Shown here: one piece after another, positions 26,370-35,474 of the stretch | Position numbering within the stretch: position 1 is the first letter of the stretch | Layout of the letters: each line of letters opens with the position of its first letter | Assembly: GCF_000739915.1 (NCBI RefSeq) | Contig: NZ_BBJT01000001.1 | Span: forward strand, 186,001 to 250,000 | Length of the DNA: 64,000 nt | Direction of reading: 5' to 3' | Source of the DNA: Paenibacillus chitinolyticus NBRC 15660 | GTDB taxonomy: Bacteria > Bacillota > Bacilli > Paenibacillales > NBRC-103111 | Notes under the pieces: generated by a model | What the model was told of the DNA's origin: nothing | What the model saw: the letters and a program-made list of their open reading frames with translations, nothing else | Database searches by the model: none | Made by a program: the position numbers and the translations under genes

Positions 26370-26945
26370 TTATTCGCGCCCGTAATGAAGTCCGTGCTCG
26401 TAAGCCTGCTGAAGCAAATCCTGAATATGGTCCGGATTGGAGCTTAAAGTATCATACAGAAATTCAACTTTGGAACTCGGAATTCCGGCATATTCCGCCA
26501 AGCCGACATTGAGCTGATGGTTGACCATCTGGTCGTAGTTTCTTTTTGCCAATTGTTCGGATGTCGCGCCCGCAAGGCTGAGCCACAATACTTCCCGATG
26601 AGGCAGCTTTTGGGGGCCATAGGCAAATCCGTGGTTCCATACGCGTTCGATGTATCCTTTCAGCATGGCCGGCAAGCCGTACCACCAGAGCGGGAAAATG
26701 TAAGCCAAACCGTCGTGTCGTTTCATGCGTTCTATTTCGGCCATCACTTCAGCGGAATACTGTTTACCGCTGTCCGTCCAGTCTGGCTCATCCGGTTCGT
26801 TCAGGACGGGATTGAACCTGCTGCGGTAAAGATCCAGCACTTCCGTTTCATGGCCTGCATCCTGAAGGCCGCGTGTGAAGCGGTCGGTAACCGCCATGGT
26901 CAAGGAATCGGTTCTCGGATGGGCAACAACCGTCAATACTTTCAT
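26370..26945 (-). CDS. NAD(P)H oxidoreductase, flavodoxin-like fold
   Basis: 191 residues. It starts MKVLTVVAHPRTDSLTMAV, the phosphate-binding loop region of the MdaB/KefF/NQO-like quinone reductase family. IFPLWWYGLPAMLKGYIERVWNHGFAYG is the FMN/FAD and subunit-interface motif. These cytoplasmic dimeric enzymes reduce quinones or nitro compounds by two electrons. It is transcribed divergently from an HxlR regulator. That pairing is well known for quinone/aldehyde stress modules (for example YodB- or HypR-like systems) and suggests electrophile-inducible expression. Confidence 0.9.
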   Translation of the reverse strand: MKVLTVVAHPRTDSLTMAVTDRFTRGLQDAGHETEVLDLYRSRFNPVLNEPDEPDWTDSGKQYSAEVMAEIERMKRHDGLAYIFPLWWYGLPAMLKGYIERVWNHGFAYGPQKLPHREVLWLSLAGATSEQLAKRNYDQMVNHQLNVGLAEYAGIPSSKVEFLYDTLSSNPDHIQDLLQQAYEHGLHYGRE

Positions 26946-27340
26946 TTCTTTCCCTCCTCAGTAAGAAATAGGCGTACGCCGAATGGTTCGAAAGGGTTTC
27001 GGACATGCCGTTCAAGTTCAAGCATACCGCCTCACTGCCGGCTATCCATATTTTCAAAGGAATGTTGTATTCCCTCCTTTTAACGGGTACAAGGAAATTA
27101 TGCATCGTGGGATGGGGAAAGGGAAGTACGCACTTTTTTGTCTTATTTCTACCAAAAAGTATCTTAGGCACCAATTGGTGCGTGTAAATTCGCTTTGCAG
27201 CCGGGCTTTTTTCGGACCTTGCGCCTTAGCGGAGCCGGGTTCACATTTAGACAAATACTGGTTAATATCACCCGGGTAGGTTAAAATGGGCGTAAGAACC
27301 GAACGATAGAATTCGGATAAATAAGGATGTGCAGCAACCG
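26946..27340. promoter_or_regulatory. 395-bp divergent control region with palindrome GCACCAATTGGTGC
   Basis: This region separates the divergent reductase and HxlR genes and holds no supported gene. A perfect 14-bp palindrome lies at 27168-27181, extended by TTA/TAA at its edges. It is the best candidate for the HxlR operator. Its distance from either start (about 220 and 160 bp) leaves room for both promoters. Confidence 0.5.
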
Positions 27341-27679
27341 ATGCCCGCGAAACCAAAAAATCAACGCACGTACAATATTCCGGTGGAAGCGACCTTGGAT
27401 GTGATAGGGGGAAAATGGAAAACCGTTATTTTGTGCTGCTTGACCGAAGGCCCCAAAAGAACGAGCGAGTTGAAAAAAGATATACCGGCTATCACCCAGA
27501 AAATGTTGACCCAGCAGCTTAAAGAGCTCGTGGAAGACGAAATTATCATTAGGACTGTATACAATCAGGTTCCGCCTAAAGTGGTGTACGAACTAAGCCC
27601 GCTTGGCCGGTCGTTAGAATCGATTCTGGATTTAATGTGCGACTGGGGAGACCAGTATATCAAGGGGTATATCAAGTGA
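27341..27679 (+). CDS. HxlR-family transcriptional regulator
   Basis: 112 residues. The winged-helix signature is complete: PVEATLDVIGGKWKTVILCCL, RTSELKKDIPAITQKMLTQQLKELVEDEII and VPPKVVYELSPLGRSLESILDLMCDWG. Cys residues at CC and near the C-terminus could sense thiol-reactive compounds, as in some relatives, but the conserved N-terminal sensor Cys is not visible. ATG 27341 is used; a GTG at 27329 is only 2 bases from the AAGGA site. It is divergent from the NAD(P)H oxidoreductase, its likely target. Confidence 0.9.
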   Translation: MPAKPKNQRTYNIPVEATLDVIGGKWKTVILCCLTEGPKRTSELKKDIPAITQKMLTQQLKELVEDEIIIRTVYNQVPPKVVYELSPLGRSLESILDLMCDWGDQYIKGYIK

Positions 27680-27723
27680 GGCAAGTGGAACAAGAAAAAA
27701 CGCAGTCATTCCATAGATCATAA

Positions 27724-27763
27724 AACAAGCTGGCCCGGTCTTAACCGGTGCCAGCTTGTTTTG
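27724..27763. terminator. Bidirectional terminator between HxlR and SLH protein genes
   Basis: AACAAGCTGGCCCGGT (27724-27739) pairs with ACCGGTGCCAGCTTGTT (27744-27760). It is flanked by A/T runs on both sides and serves two converging genes. Confidence 0.85.
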
Positions 27764-27789
27764 TCGTGAACACGGATGCGAAGAGCCGT

Positions 27790-30700
27790 TTATTTTAAAA
27801 GATTGTAAACCGCCTGTGCGCTTTCCGCACGGGTAAGGACGGCTTGCGGTGCGAATTTGTTTCCTTCGCGTCCGTTCAGCAGCCCGGCGGCAGCGGCTTT
27901 CGCGACATCGCCTTTGGCCCATTCATGGATGCTTCCGGCATCCGTGAAAGAGACAGAAGGCGATTCGGCGGACAGCTTTCCGTGCTTCGCTTCGTAAGCG
28001 CGGATCAACATCGCGGCCATCTGCTCGCGGGTAACCGATCCGCCGGGCTCAAACAGTGAATCCGTCATGCCGGTTACGATTCCCGCATCAAATGCAGCGG
28101 CGACTTCTCCGGCAAACCAGTCTCCTGCTTTTACGTCGGAAAAGGGGGTGGCTGCTTTTGCAGGCAATCCCAGAGCGCGAACCAGCAGGGCGGCGAATTC
28201 GGCCCGGGTCACCTGACGCTGGGGACTGAAGAGGTCCTTGGTAACACCGGTTACAATCAACTTGCGGCTCAGCTCGCTGATTGCCGGATACGCCCAATGA
28301 CCGGCATTTACATCCTGGAACGATTTGCTTACCTCCAGCAGGCCGTAAGTACTGAAATGGCGGATACTCGCCATGATCGTTCCGCTGCCGGATGGTCTCT
28401 GATCGGCGATATACTGGAGCGTTCCGTCTCCGGCTAAGTGATAGAGCCCCGTGCGGCTCAGGTCGCTTCCTTCCGCTGACTGAAACGAGATCTCAAGCGG
28501 AGCAGAGAAGCGGTCCATCACCGCTGCAGTCTTGCCTCCGGCCCGGACTTCCATCCGGAAGTCGTACAATCCCCGGGTGCGGATTTTAGCGCCCAGCTTA
28601 TTTTCAGCGGTTTGAACCAAAGCTTGCAGATGACCCCCTTCGACGGGCTCCGCTTTGAAAACGAGCTTCGCACCTGTATCGGCGGTCAAATCCTGCCACT
28701 GCCGGATCACCGGGTTCGGTATCGTTACGCTCACGTTGGCAAACCGAAGAAGCAGCGGGCGGCTATTGCCAATCATCGTGCCCGTGTCAGCCGGCAGATG
28801 AACTTCGCGGATGCCGGCTGGAACGGATACGGTAACTTTGCCGTCCGTTTCCTTAAAATCCGCGGGTTCTATGACTTGAACCCCGTCTCTGGGTGTTGGC
28901 ATAGGCGTAGGCACGGACGGATTTGTCGGTCCTGATCCGCCAACTGATCCGGTGCCGCCAGAGCCGGATCCGGATCCGTCGGAGCCCGTAGAAGACTGGG
29001 CGGTTGCCGCAAGGGTCGTACCGCGGCTTTCCAAGCTGCTTCCGCGTTCGAGAGCCGTAACGACGTACGTGGAAGTCGTACCGGCCTTAACGGTGTTGTC
29101 AACGACAGTTTGAACCCCCGCCGGTCCGACTTTTACCTGTTTCCAGATATGAGCAGGATTCGACGTGTCGGGTGCGCCGGTGCCGGCTGATCTGTAAATC
29201 ACATAGGTGCCCGCCGTACTGCCCGCCTCGTTTTGAATATTCAGCTTGATGCCGCTTCCTTCGACAGCGGCCGTTACGGCCGGGGCGGCCGGAAGCGACT
29301 TGGAAAGCCAGCTCATTTCCGGCATGAGGGAAGGGTATTTATACAAATCGGTTTTTAACCGGTCCCGGAAACCGAGTTTATTTTCCAGAACCTGCACGGC
29401 GGAGAAGAACATACTTCCTTTCACGTCCGCAAAGTTCCGGTTGAATAAGATTTGGTTCGGCAGCTGGTCCGGATCCAGCCAGTTCGGATCGTCGGCTCCG
29501 ATCTTATGAACGCCGTGGCCCGCATAGAGCAGGACATGTTTCCCCTCTACCTGGCGTTTCCACCAGTCAATAAGCTTGTCGTATGCAGCGGGACTGTAAT
29601 TGATGTTCCAATAAAGCTGCGGCGTAATGTAGTCGATCCATTGCTCATCCACCCATTTCTTGCTATCCGCATAGATCGCCGAGTAGCTTTCCAATCCGTT
29701 CGTCTCGGAACCTGCAGGATCGTTCGCTTTGTTTCTCCAGATCCCAAACGGGCTAATCCCGAACTGGACATAAGATTTGGATTTCTTAATCTCGGCGGAG
29801 AGCTGCCGGATCAGGGAGTCTACGTTGCTTCGGCGCCAATCCGCTATGCTCATGCCCGATCCGTAGGCCGCATATTCCGCAGCATCGGGGTAATCCATGC
29901 CGGTTACAGGATACGGGTAGAAATAGTCGTCAAAATGTACTGCATCGATATCGTAGTTGTTCACCACTTCCATGATGCTGTCGATAATATACCGCTTGAC
30001 TTCCGGGTTGCCCGGATTATAGCCGAGCTTGCCTCCGTAAGAGACGACCCAGTCGGGGTGCCTTACCGCGGGATTCGAATCAGCCAGTTTGCTTTTATCC
30101 GTATCGTTGCTGATGCGGTAAGGGTTGAACCAGGCATGAAGCTCCATATTCCGTTTATGAGCTTCCTGTATGGCGAAGGCAAGAGGATCGTATCCCGGGT
30201 CTTTGCCTTGAGTTCCCGTCAGCCAGGCTGACCAGGGATTTAAAGCGGAACGGTAGAACGCGTCCGAAGTGGGGCGGACCTGATAAATCACCGTATTGAT
30301 TCCGGTGGCTTCGAGCTCGTCAAGCAAATGGATCAGCTGCCGTTTCTGCTGCTCGGCATCGTAGGTTCCTTTAACGGGCCAGTCGATATTTTCGACGGTC
30401 GCAATCCAGGCGGCTCTCATTTCATGTTTGGGAGCGCCGGTTTCTTTGTTAACGACCAGTGAATAAGTGTCTGTTTTGCCGTTTAGCGAGGCACTGATGG
30501 TCGTGACACCTATGGATTTGGCCGTGAGTGTTCCGCCGGCGTCGATCTCGGCTACGGCGGGATTGCTGCTTGTATAAGTCACGCCGCTTATCGCTGCCGC
30601 CGGTGGTTGGGGAACGTCAAGCAGCGTATAGGTGGCAAGTACTTTAGCTTGTCGCACGGCTCCGATATTCATCGATTTCATGTCGGACAGTTGGATTTTA

Positions 30701-32181
30701 GTCAGAACCGGAACGGGTTCGATAACCGTTACGGGAATAACCGCCTGCCGGCCTGCGAAAGTAACGGTCACCGAAGCGGAACCGGGTGCTTTTGCCACAA
30801 TCTTCCCATCAACCGATATTTCGGCTACAGAAGGGTTGGAACTTACAAACCGGGCTTCTTTCGTGACTTCGAGTGAATCGGCTCTATTGGCGTAAACTGC
30901 GAAAACTTTGGGAGTGCCGGTCCGGCCAGCTTCCAGTTGATCGGGTGCGAATGCCTGGATGCCCAGCACCTGCGGTTCGTCAACCGTGACGTTCACTTCA
31001 AATGCGGCAGGCTGGCTATCGGAATAGAGAGCGGTGATAACCGCATTTCCGGCTTTAAGCGCGCTTACCCGGCCACTGCCGTCAACGACGGCCACATCCG
31101 GATTGCTGCTGTAAAAACGAACTCCGCTTTCAACTTTTTGAGGCGAAGTGCTGTTGGCTTTGGTCATATAGACCTCTGCGGTTTTGCTCTGACCTGTTTT
31201 CATCGGGGTCAGTCCGGTCAGGTCGAGTCCCGTTATTTCGGTGTCGGAATAAATCGCGCTCAACCGGTCGTAATAAAGAACACCGGCGTTTTTGTTCGTA
31301 TCTTTCGTTTCAACCAGATAAAGGTCCATAAATTTGAAAGGACCTGACTGTGTGGAAGGAATCTCTGCGGTTACGTAACGCCATCCTTTCCAGTTAAAGG
31401 CGGTGCTGCTAGTAAAATCAACGGTAAAAGAAACGCCGGCCTGATTTCTGAGCCTGGCGCGCAGCCAATGACTGCTTTCGTCTCCGTAAACCCAGACACC
31501 TATTTTCTTCGGTGTGCCTTCGATCGGTCTGTCGAGAGCTCCCGTATCGGGATTGCGGAGACTGACGAATGCGGCAGACGTGCCCGCTGTTCCTCTCATA
31601 TCATAAGTAAATTTAAGGGAGCGGCTACCGTAAAGCACGGGTTCGGGCCTTTCCGCCAAACTGATGGAACTTTTCGTTCCCACCGCGCCCGCGGTTCCCG
31701 CGCTCAACAGCGCTTTACCGTTACTAACGGTTTCAAAATCCTCAATTACGGCTGTCGCTTTACTTCCGACCATTACGAGCGCTTGGGTGCTTAACCCACC
31801 GTAAGTGGCGGTTACGTAACCGGCCTTGAATCCGCCGCCGCCTGCCGCTGCCGTCAGCAAGCCGTTCGAATCAATCGTGCCGATGGCACTGTCGGCGGAC
31901 CAACTGACATCGCCAGCCTGCAGGGGAACTACACTCCCGTTGGCATCGTAGGCAGATGCGGCAAACTGCTGCAAGGAGGAAGGAGTAACGGTTACGGGAT
32001 TGGGAGTCAGGGCGATTGAATTATAAGTACCGTTGGTGACGCTGGTTGCTGGACCAGCAAGGAGAGAAGAAGATGGAGTAGAGTAAGCGCTTGCAGAAAT
32101 GGAAGGGAATAAGCCGAGCAAGAGTGCGAAGGCCAGAAATAATGAGAGAGTGGGACGATAGCCCCTAAATGTGCGATCCAA
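27790..32181 (-). CDS. Large SLH-anchored surface protein with GHL10 (DUF187) domain
   Basis: 1463 residues from TTG 32181 after GAAGGAGTG. A signal peptide (about 1-32, SISASAY) is followed by several Ig-like/BIG2 repeats (about 50-140, 320-580; repeated pattern VxYxSSNPxVAEIDxxGxxTAKxxG). A family-10-like hydrolase domain (GHL10, about 580-930; EMRAAWIATVENIDWP, AWFNPYRIS, VHFDDYFYPYP) comes next, then an FN3-like part, a Gly/Ser linker, a beta-rich region, and three SLH motifs at the C-terminus (about 1270-1463). The SLH motifs bind secondary cell-wall polymer. GHL10 proteins are thought to be surface glycosidases; the substrate is unproven. It is the largest gene in the window and monocistronic. 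Confidence 0.88.
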   Translation of the reverse strand: MDRTFRGYRPTLSLFLAFALLLGLFPSISASAYSTPSSSLLAGPATSVTNGTYNSIALTPNPVTVTPSSLQQFAASAYDANGSVVPLQAGDVSWSADSAIGTIDSNGLLTAAAGGGGFKAGYVTATYGGLSTQALVMVGSKATAVIEDFETVSNGKALLSAGTAGAVGTKSSISLAERPEPVLYGSRSLKFTYDMRGTAGTSAAFVSLRNPDTGALDRPIEGTPKKIGVWVYGDESSHWLRARLRNQAGVSFTVDFTSSTAFNWKGWRYVTAEIPSTQSGPFKFMDLYLVETKDTNKNAGVLYYDRLSAIYSDTEITGLDLTGLTPMKTGQSKTAEVYMTKANSTSPQKVESGVRFYSSNPDVAVVDGSGRVSALKAGNAVITALYSDSQPAAFEVNVTVDEPQVLGIQAFAPDQLEAGRTGTPKVFAVYANRADSLEVTKEARFVSSNPSVAEISVDGKIVAKAPGSASVTVTFAGRQAVIPVTVIEPVPVLTKIQLSDMKSMNIGAVRQAKVLATYTLLDVPQPPAAAISGVTYTSSNPAVAEIDAGGTLTAKSIGVTTISASLNGKTDTYSLVVNKETGAPKHEMRAAWIATVENIDWPVKGTYDAEQQKRQLIHLLDELEATGINTVIYQVRPTSDAFYRSALNPWSAWLTGTQGKDPGYDPLAFAIQEAHKRNMELHAWFNPYRISNDTDKSKLADSNPAVRHPDWVVSYGGKLGYNPGNPEVKRYIIDSIMEVVNNYDIDAVHFDDYFYPYPVTGMDYPDAAEYAAYGSGMSIADWRRSNVDSLIRQLSAEIKKSKSYVQFGISPFGIWRNKANDPAGSETNGLESYSAIYADSKKWVDEQWIDYITPQLYWNINYSPAAYDKLIDWWKRQVEGKHVLLYAGHGVHKIGADDPNWLDPDQLPNQILFNRNFADVKGSMFFSAVQVLENKLGFRDRLKTDLYKYPSLMPEMSWLSKSLPAAPAVTAAVEGSGIKLNIQNEAGSTAGTYVIYRSAGTGAPDTSNPAHIWKQVKVGPAGVQTVVDNTVKAGTTSTYVVTALERGSSLESRGTTLAATAQSSTGSDGSGSGSGGTGSVGGSGPTNPSVPTPMPTPRDGVQVIEPADFKETDGKVTVSVPAGIREVHLPADTGTMIGNSRPLLLRFANVSVTIPNPVIRQWQDLTADTGAKLVFKAEPVEGGHLQALVQTAENKLGAKIRTRGLYDFRMEVRAGGKTAAVMDRFSAPLEISFQSAEGSDLSRTGLYHLAGDGTLQYIADQRPSGSGTIMASIRHFSTYGLLEVSKSFQDVNAGHWAYPAISELSRKLIVTGVTKDLFSPQRQVTRAEFAALLVRALGLPAKAATPFSDVKAGDWFAGEVAAAFDAGIVTGMTDSLFEPGGSVTREQMAAMLIRAYEAKHGKLSAESPSVSFTDAGSIHEWAKGDVAKAAAAGLLNGREGNKFAPQAVLTRAESAQAVYNLLK

Positions 32182-32416
32182 TCAAATATCACTCCTTCTC
32201 TGATTTTAAAAGGGTCAGCTTTTGGAAATGCTCAATCTGTACGAGCATTCAGAATGTAGGATGAGACCTCCTTCCTGCTTTGGCAATCAGCTCTATTATA
32301 GAAAAACATATTTGGAGAATCAATCCATTTTATTTTTCTTGTGTGATGATTCTGTATAGTCGGTTTAATGAAGATGGAATGAAGCCGTATAATAACTATC
32401 TCAAGGAGTGGTTGGT

Positions 32417-32830
32417 ATGAGTCAAGTCAAGCCGTCAGCGGTAACACCTTTCCTGACCTTTACAGGGCAGGCGGAAGAAGCCATGAACCTGTATACATCG
32501 GTATTTGAAAACTCCGAAATCATCCGGATTACGCGGTATGGCCCGGGTGAACACGGCGAGGAAGGAAGCGTCATACATGCGTCGTTTTCCTTAAACGGAC
32601 AAGCCTTCATGTGCATAGACAGTAGTGTGAAACACGACTGGACGTTTACTCCCGCTATTTCGTTACATTCGTTTTTCGAAACCGAGGAAGAAATTCGGCG
32701 GGTATACGAAGAACTGTCCCGGGGAGGACAAATTTTAATGCCTTTGGCTTCTTATCCGTTCAGTAAAATGTTCGGCTGGATTAGTGATCGTTACGGAGTC
32801 ACTTGGCAGCTCCAGTTGGCCGGCAGTTAA
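32417..32830 (+). CDS. VOC-family protein (PhnB/3-demethylubiquinone-MT-like glyoxalase fold)
   Basis: 137 residues from ATG 32417 after AAGGAG (an in-frame GTG at 32408 overlaps the site). VTPFLTFTGQAEEAMNLYTSVFENSEI, GSVIHASFSLNGQAFMCIDS and YPFSKMFGWISDRYGVTWQL are the usual motifs of the PhnB-like VOC group. These small cytoplasmic proteins bind a metal or substrate in a dimer. The function of most members is unknown. Monocistronic. Confidence 0.88.
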   Translation: MSQVKPSAVTPFLTFTGQAEEAMNLYTSVFENSEIIRITRYGPGEHGEEGSVIHASFSLNGQAFMCIDSSVKHDWTFTPAISLHSFFETEEEIRRVYEELSRGGQILMPLASYPFSKMFGWISDRYGVTWQLQLAGS

Positions 32831-32894
32831 GAAAGGATAGAAACCGTCGCTGCTATCCTCATTAAACGCAGTAAGTTAAACCGAAAGGGGCTGG

Positions 32895-33153
32895 ATGATG
32901 CCAACGAATATAAAAGACGGGCGGATGGAGACCGGTTATTTCCAAGGCCCTTAAAAAAGCCTTGGAAGAACCGCAGATTACGGAGTTGCTTCAAAAAATC
33001 GAAGCGGAAATCGGGGGAGCCCCGAGATGCCGAATGGAATCCATGCACCGATGTTTATGTGAAATAGGAATCCATTATTCGAGGTTTACGGAAGTATGTA
33101 TGGGGAAAGCGGAGAGAGGATTGGAAGCAAATTTAAACAGTACGTTCTACTGA
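32895..33153 (+). pseudogene. Small ORF or frameshifted remnant, unrecognised
   Basis: ATG 32895 after AAAGGGG opens 19 codons (MMPTNIKDGRMETGYFQGP) that stop at 32952. Another frame, open from 32914, carries a charged helical stretch (KKALEEPQITELLQKIEAEIGG) to 33153; its only starts lack ribosome sites. The two parts could be one gene broken near the A6 run at 32953-32958. I do not recognise a family. The stop lies right beside the stop of the converging GNAT gene. Confidence 0.3.
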
Positions 33154-33678
33154 CTATCCGGGAAATTCAAGTCTCCATTCATTCGACTTCATCCAGGAGC
33201 CTTTGGGGAATTCCACTTCCGTTTCTCCCGCGAGAGTGAATCCGAGCTTCCTGCAAATGGCGTTCGAGGGGAAGTTGGACACACCGGGAAACGCATAAAC
33301 GATCGCGCCGGGCACATCGTCTCGCAGGATGTCCAGCATAGCCGAAGTTGCGGTCATGGCAATACCGTGCCCTTGAAACTCCGGCAGTACGCCCCAACCC
33401 ACTTCAAAAACGTCCTGGTCTCTCCAGTGCTGCGCCCAGTAGCCTACGTTGCCCACAGCTTCGTCTCCGAAAAGAATCGTAAACATGCGTACCTTGCCCG
33501 GTACGGCTTTCATGTATCTCTGATGCCTGGAAGATAAAGCTTCTTCCGATTCGGGGCCTCCAAGATGGGCCCACATTTCTGCCGTATTCATCTTCTTGAG
33601 CAGAGTAAGGTCGTTTTCGGACCAGGGACGGACAGAAATTTCAAAGCTCGCCGATTTGCCGGAATGGGGTGCGTTCAT
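33154..33678 (-). CDS. GNAT-family N-acetyltransferase
   Basis: 174 residues from ATG 33678, 11 bases after GGAGG (in-frame TTG 33687 is too close). The acetyl-CoA motif A region reads VGWGVLPEFQGHGIAMTATSAMLDILRDD (variant of Q/RxxGxG/A). The motif B region reads FPSNAICRKLGFTLAGETEVEF. It fits the RimJ-like small-molecule or protein acetyltransferases. The substrate is unknown. Confidence 0.88.
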   Translation of the reverse strand: MNAPHSGKSASFEISVRPWSENDLTLLKKMNTAEMWAHLGGPESEEALSSRHQRYMKAVPGKVRMFTILFGDEAVGNVGYWAQHWRDQDVFEVGWGVLPEFQGHGIAMTATSAMLDILRDDVPGAIVYAFPGVSNFPSNAICRKLGFTLAGETEVEFPKGSWMKSNEWRLEFPG

Positions 33679-33815
33679 GGTTAGCAATTCCTCCGTTATT
33701 TACTAATATCTCCATTTTAGAACAAATGTTCTTATATTTCAAGCGTTATTTATTTTTAAACCTTACAATGAACGCTTGCCATACAGGGCTGAGACCTTTT
33801 GCCATATGCGGGTAA

Positions 33816-33852
33816 GAAAAAGCGCCGCTTCCCATAACCGGAGGCGGCGCCT
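33816..33852 (-). terminator. Rho-independent terminator of the small SLH gene
   Basis: On the minus strand AGGCGCCGCCTCC and the GCGGCGCT arm form the stem (GCGCCGC/GCGGCGC), followed by TTTTTCTT. Confidence 0.85.
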
Positions 33853-33857
33853 GTTTG

Positions 33858-34730
33858 TCAATTCGCTTGGATTTCCACTTTATATTTGCTCGAAAGATAG
33901 GTTTCCGTTTTCGATGTCCATAGGACTTGGGGATACATTTTACCCGGTTCCGGAGAAGTCAGCTTGTAACGGATCTTCGCGTGCCCGCTGTCGTTCATCT
34001 CGATGTTCGTAATCGCAATGCCGTATCCGGGGCTGGGCTGTTCTCTGCGGGTGAGTACGATTTTGTTGATGTCCGCGTTTACCTTTTCGATCGTAAAGCT
34101 TACTTCCTGATTTTCTTGATTGTCCGTCTGTTCCTTGTGGCGGTCGGTAAATTCAATCGCTTTGGCGATCATGCCCGCCGCTTCCAACCGGGTAATGCGG
34201 TCCTGCGGATGGAACAAACTTTTATCGTCGAGCGTGGCGACCTTCATAAGCAGCAGGTTCTGAATGCTGCCTTGATACAAGGGGGTCATCTGATCTTCGT
34301 CCGCGACCCGGATATACATTTTGATCAGCGGATAGTCTCCGGTCGCCTGGATTCCCTTATAGAGAAGCTGTGCGAACTGTTCCCGGGTCAGCTCGGCCGA
34401 CGGGTCTGCAGCTAGTTCGACCGGGAGTCCGTTTTTTGCGGCGATATCAAGCGATTCGGCATACCAGGGCGCGTTCGGGTTTTGCAAAGTTACGTCCGCT
34501 GCCTTTAACTGGAGTGCCTTGACGATCAAATGTACGCCCTGAACGGACGTCAGTTTGCCCTGAGGCGCAAATTTGTCCTCCGACACGCCCTGAATCACTC
34601 CTTTGCTCTGCAAGGACGTGATAACGGCGGCATCCGCGCCTTGAACGTCGGAGAACGCCGAAGCGGAAGAAGCAGCCAGCAGGGAACATCCTAGAGTCAG
34701 CGCTGCAATCATGTTCTTTTTATTTTTCAT
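33858..34730 (-). CDS. Secreted S-layer-homology domain protein
   Basis: 290 residues. ATG 34730 is used, 8 bases after GGTTGAGGTG (GTG 34742 overlaps the site). Signal peptide 1-25 (AASSASA). There are two to three SLH-like repeats: FSDVQGADAAVITSLQSKGVIQGVSEDKFAPQGKLT, a middle repeat around APWYAESLDIAAKNGLPVE, and a third around DKSLFHPQDRITRLEAAGMIAKAI. A C-terminal beta domain of about 85 residues (SFTIEKVNADINKIVLTRREQP...) resembles the protease-inhibitor-like domain found with SLH proteins. It probably binds the cell-wall polymer. Its role is unknown. Confidence 0.82.
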   Translation of the reverse strand: MKNKKNMIAALTLGCSLLAASSASAFSDVQGADAAVITSLQSKGVIQGVSEDKFAPQGKLTSVQGVHLIVKALQLKAADVTLQNPNAPWYAESLDIAAKNGLPVELAADPSAELTREQFAQLLYKGIQATGDYPLIKMYIRVADEDQMTPLYQGSIQNLLLMKVATLDDKSLFHPQDRITRLEAAGMIAKAIEFTDRHKEQTDNQENQEVSFTIEKVNADINKIVLTRREQPSPGYGIAITNIEMNDSGHAKIRYKLTSPEPGKMYPQVLWTSKTETYLSSKYKVEIQAN

Positions 34731-34814
34731 CGTGTAGTTCACCTCAACCTTACTGACGGAAAAAATTTCTAGAAGGTTGCTTGTTTCAAACCGCCGATAC
34801 GAAATGTATACCGT

Positions 34815-35252
34815 TTAAACGTCTCCGGCGTTCATATACCGGATATCTTCAATCCGCACACTGTATTCTCCGGACGGTGTCTGGATCGTAAACGTCTGTT
34901 CCCGCGTCCCCAGCAGAAGATGGCTTCCGATAGGGGATAAGAAAGAAATTCGGTTGCTGGAAGGGTCCGTTTTGGAAGGGAAAACGATCGAATACGTATC
35001 CGACTCGTTATCCTCCAAGTAGCGGATCTGTACCTTGCTGCCGATAAGCACCTTGGAATGCAAAAGCTCCTCGCTAAATTCGCTGATCAGACCGGTGAGA
35101 GCTTCGGAATACTCCTGAAGCCGTTCTTCGGTATAGGTCCGCGATTTCGTCGGGGAGGGGAAATATAGCTCCAGGAACTGATGCAGTTCCTCGTCGAAAT
35201 AGACGAGCTGGTTGATGAGCTGATGCCGGGAACCCGTCAGACTAAGGTTCAT
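34815..35252 (-). CDS. GreA/GreB-family elongation factor-like protein
   Basis: 145 residues. An N-terminal helical arm (LINQLVYFDEELHQFLELYFPSPTKSRTYTEERLQEYSEALTGLI) is followed by the Gre C-terminal FKBP-like domain (VLIGSKVQIRYLEDNESDTYSIVFPSK and ISFLSPIGSHLLLGTREQTFTIQTPSGEYSVRI). The helical part is short and not a clear coiled coil with the acidic tip of GreA, so it is closer to Rnk-like or paralogous Gre proteins that bind RNA polymerase. Its ribosome site AAGGAGG lies inside a 27-codon ORF upstream, whose stop overlaps this start by 11 bp. Confidence 0.82.
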   Translation of the reverse strand: MNLSLTGSRHQLINQLVYFDEELHQFLELYFPSPTKSRTYTEERLQEYSEALTGLISEFSEELLHSKVLIGSKVQIRYLEDNESDTYSIVFPSKTDPSSNRISFLSPIGSHLLLGTREQTFTIQTPSGEYSVRIEDIRYMNAGDV

Positions 35253-35325
35253 AGTAGATTCCTCCTTCCATCCCCAAATCCGCGCCGGTAATGCCGGTCA
35301 GCCTTTCTTTCCAGTATGTCGTCAT
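35242..35325 (-). CDS. 27-residue small ORF overlapping the Gre-like gene
   Basis: ATG 35325 lies 7 bases after a good GGAGG. The peptide reads MTTYWKERLTGITGADLGME followed by GGIYYEP. Its last codons contain the Gre gene's ribosome site and start, with the stop at 35242-35244. The layout predicts translational coupling. I do not recognise the peptide. Confidence 0.5.
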   Translation of the reverse strand: MTTYWKERLTGITGADLGMEGGIYYEP

Positions 35326-35474
35326 AGGGGTGTGCCTCCTTATGTAAAAATAAGACTCCCGGTAGGAGCCCTTCCTTCTATACTATCAGAATTTTCCGTA
35401 AAAGCTATCCATGATCGGATTTCCTTGGGGGAATATGGTAGGATAAACATAACTGCTTCCATAAAGGTGATCGC

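Noticed and set aside
29452-30231. 259-codon plus-strand frame
   Set aside because: Antisense of the GHL10 domain; no recognisable protein features.
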